A DNA stretch of 64,000 nt from Bog-950 sp035299425 (GTDB lineage: Bacteria > Bacteroidota > Bacteroidia > Chitinophagales > LD1). Shown here piece by piece: positions 62,235 to 64,000 of this stretch. How positions within the stretch are numbered: the stretch's first letter is position 1; every line of letters starts with the position of its first letter. Location of the stretch: assembly GCA_035299425.1 (NCBI GenBank), contig DATGWP010000167.1, positions 1 through 64,000 on the forward strand, written 5' to 3'. The notes under the pieces were generated by a model. It worked only from the letters and a program-made list of their open reading frames with translations. It was not told the origin of the DNA and made no database searches. Made by a program: the position numbers and the translations under genes.

Positions 62235-64000
62235 CTATTTATTAGAGCCTGCCTTTAAGCCCGGGTGTGGGGCAGGTGGGTTGCTATCGCCGCCTTCGCC
62301 ATCGTTAGCATATCGGAACTCAACCTTGTTCTTCATCTTCTTCTCGTAAGGCGTACCCTCGGCTGCCTTTTTACCGCCCTGGTATTTCACAATAAACCTG
62401 TCGCGGCTTATACCGTACTTTTCCACCATGTAATCTACGGCGGCGTTGGCACGGTTCCAGGCCAACTGCTCGTTAAATTTCTGGTCGTTCTTAGATTCAT
62501 CGTAACCGGTAACCACTACCTTCATATCAGGGCACATTTGCATGCGCTCCGCAATCTGGTGCAGATTGCCATAGTATTGAGGGTCTATATAGTATTTATC
62601 AGCATCAAATATTACGCTTGGCAATTCTATTTTGCTGCAATCGTAGTTACCACCGCCTGCACCGCGGCGTTTTCCGCCAGTAGCACCAGCACCACCTACA
62701 CCGTTAGTGCCATCTGTACCATCGGTTCCATCCAAGCCTTCGCCGTTACCAAAGCCGGTTGTATCGCAGCATGGGTTAGGTGGAATAATAGCCGCACCAT
62801 TCGAGTCGATAGGGAATCCCGGTGGAGAGAATGGTTCTTTATCCAAACAATCTATTATGCCATCCTTATCGCTATCCAGCGCTACACCGTGTGTATCAAC
62901 CGGGCAATCTTTCTTGGTATTAGGTTCTTTATCCAATGCATTGATTACACCATCGCCGTCATCATCCTTCAATATATCGTCGGCCACGCCCTTAGGATCT
63001 ACCTCACCCAATTTACGATAGGTGTGATACATTGGGTTAAGCCAATACATCGGCTCTGTTCTGTTTTTGCCCACGTGGAAATTAAGTGTAATGGCTGTGT
63101 AAGAGATATTATCGTTACTGCGGGTAAAGCCCGAGTGCTCATCCTGCTGCCAACGGTAACCATCCAGCAAATCGCTGCCGGTAAATATCATACGCTCTTC
63201 AAGACCTATGCTCATGAATTTAGCTACGTGAAACTGAACACCTATACCCACAGTACCTGCCGGTATAAACTGCCATTGTTTAAAACCTGTAGCGTTGTTT
63301 TCGTGCTCCGCATTCGATTCGTACTTGCCATCCAAAATACCGTTGAGCAACTTTAAAGATTGCTTTCTTCTATCCAAACGCTCATTTACTACCGGGCCAT
63401 TAGGATTATTGTTTGCCGGGTTAACGTATAAATCATGCACGGATGAAAAATCGTACACATTACCATTAGCATCCAGAGCATCCATTTTTGTTCTGAATAA
63501 AAAGCCGTCAACTCCTGCTACTACGTAAAAATTACAGATGTTTCTTTCTTTATGAAAACGAACATTGCCCAGGTTAAGCACTGCGCCAAAGTGCGCCTCG
63601 TGGACATAAGTTCGGTAGTTGTAAAAAAATACCTTATTCATGTTCAGATTCTTCTCGGTGCTGGCAGCTACCAGGTTAGGGTTATTCCAGTAGTTTACAC
63701 GCGTGTCATATTCGCCGTGCAAAGCGCGGTTAAAAGCCAGGTTAGCATCCGGCTCCCAGTTTCTTCCGGTCATCATCATAAAATTGTAACCGCCACGTAA
63801 TGAAATAGTGTAACCTAATGCTTTGCGTATAGTAAATCCGGCTCCAATGTTTTGTGTTAAGCCCTTTATACTTACAAATGGTTTAACGTCACCACTCAAT
63901 AAGGCTACACCAAAGTTAACACCTATCTCCCATTGATCTTTAGGCCTGGCCGGAAAAGCGTACTGGCGCGCTAAATATGACTGCTGTTGCTTGGTTTTTT
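62235..64000 (-). CDS. OmpA-family outer-membrane protein, 5'-truncated by window edge
   Basis: The frame stays open to the window end with no convincing start; the visible upstream residues read ARQYAFPARPKDQWEIGVNFG, so the TTG at 63899 is internal. The first about 330 visible residues are a beta-rich barrel-like domain with GGYNFMMM and IGLEERMIFTG strands. Then come calcium-binding TSP3-like repeats (DDDGDGVINALDKEP, DSDKDGIIDCLDKEP), a Gly/Thr/Asp-rich linker, and an OmpA-like peptidoglycan-binding domain (VIFDADKYYIDP, VVVTGYDESKND, WNRANAAVDYMVEKYGI). It probably links the outer membrane to peptidoglycan. Confidence 0.88.
   Translation of the reverse strand, partial: KTKQQQSYLARQYAFPARPKDQWEIGVNFGVALLSGDVKPFVSIKGLTQNIGAGFTIRKALGYTISLRGGYNFMMMTGRNWEPDANLAFNRALHGEYDTRVNYWNNPNLVAASTEKNLNMNKVFFYNYRTYVHEAHFGAVLNLGNVRFHKERNICNFYVVAGVDGFLFRTKMDALDANGNVYDFSSVHDLYVNPANNNPNGPVVNERLDRRKQSLKLLNGILDGKYESNAEHENNATGFKQWQFIPAGTVGIGVQFHVAKFMSIGLEERMIFTGSDLLDGYRWQQDEHSGFTRSNDNISYTAITLNFHVGKNRTEPMYWLNPMYHTYRKLGEVDPKGVADDILKDDDGDGVINALDKEPNTKKDCPVDTHGVALDSDKDGIIDCLDKEPFSPPGFPIDSNGAAIIPPNPCCDTTGFGNGEGLDGTDGTDGTNGVGGAGATGGKRRGAGGGNYDCSKIELPSVIFDADKYYIDPQYYGNLHQIAERMQMCPDMKVVVTGYDESKNDQKFNEQLAWNRANAAVDYMVEKYGISRDRFIVKYQGGKKAAEGTPYEKKMKNKVEFRYANDGEGGDSNPPAPHPGLKAGSNK

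Noticed and set aside
62265..63356. A 363-codon open frame on the plus strand
   Set aside because: It is antisense to the OmpA-family gene, whose calcium-repeat and OmpA motifs are unmistakable. The plus-strand product is low-complexity and has no recognisable domain.

Overview
The window looks like a chromosomal segment of a Bacteroidota bacterium, probably of the Chitinophagales/Sphingobacteriales type. Four things point there: a large secreted PKD-repeat protein ending in a type A T9SS sorting domain; an OmpA-family protein with calcium-binding (TSP3-like) repeats; rare Shine-Dalgarno sequences with at least two TAnnTTTG-like -7 boxes; and a moderate, AT-leaning base composition. No rRNA, tRNA, insertion sequence, phage gene or CRISPR array was seen. 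Two genes are cut by the window edges, at positions 1 and 64000.

Positions 1-40403 are one long surface-glycan locus, almost entirely on the plus strand, with genes that touch or overlap by 1-14 nt. Its left end (1-8246) is a nonulosonic-acid (pseudaminic-acid-like) module: aldo/keto reductase, SDR, SpsF/PseF-type cytidylyltransferase, PseG-like hydrolase, a formyltransferase-fold protein where PseH would be expected, a PseI/NeuB synthase, an ATP-grasp ligase, an SDR epimerase, a PPP phosphatase and a PIG-L deacetylase. A protein of the MptE-like/DUF115 type follows and could be the matching glycosyltransferase. From 9.5 to 27.9 kb come methyltransferases, a cupin, a perosamine-synthase-like aminotransferase, GDP-fucose synthase, a GT11 fucosyltransferase, a sugar-nucleotide epimerase, a sugar N-formyltransferase and many GT2/GT4 glycosyltransferases. 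Two paralogous minus-strand GT4 genes (27885-29165 and 29763-31046) interrupt the run and flank a hexapeptide acyltransferase. From 31 to 40.4 kb come a methyltransferase, a FemAB-like acyltransferase, a polysaccharide deacetylase, a 2-epimerase, a WbpB/WlbA oxidoreductase, an AsnB-type amidotransferase and two GT4 enzymes; the middle three resemble the enzymes that make diacetamido-uronamide sugars. No flippase, polymerase, ABC exporter or chain-length regulator is present, so export must be encoded elsewhere.

Positions 40404-64000 are a mixed region with more strand changes: the T9SS-sorted PKD protein, purN, a GT4 and a GalE-like epimerase on the minus strand, a DinB-family protein, a 1335-residue collagen-like protein with a C-terminal S74-type autocleavage/chaperone domain, a membrane patatin, an unknown secreted protein, an orphan OmpR-family response regulator, a small lipoprotein, and two tandem secreted paralogues of 1078 and 721 residues. 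A DUF2461 protein and the OmpA-family protein close the window.

The most interesting item is the tandem pair at 55977-61379. Both end in a conserved domain with an RGH...GSCGG His/Cys pair spaced exactly 23 residues apart, in a strand-helix-strand setting that resembles caspase-fold (clan CD) peptidases. A helical module occurs twice in the larger protein and once in the smaller. I do not recognise this as a described family. Second is the nonulosonate module with a formyltransferase, ATP-grasp enzyme and deacetylase, which suggests an unusual N-acyl decoration.
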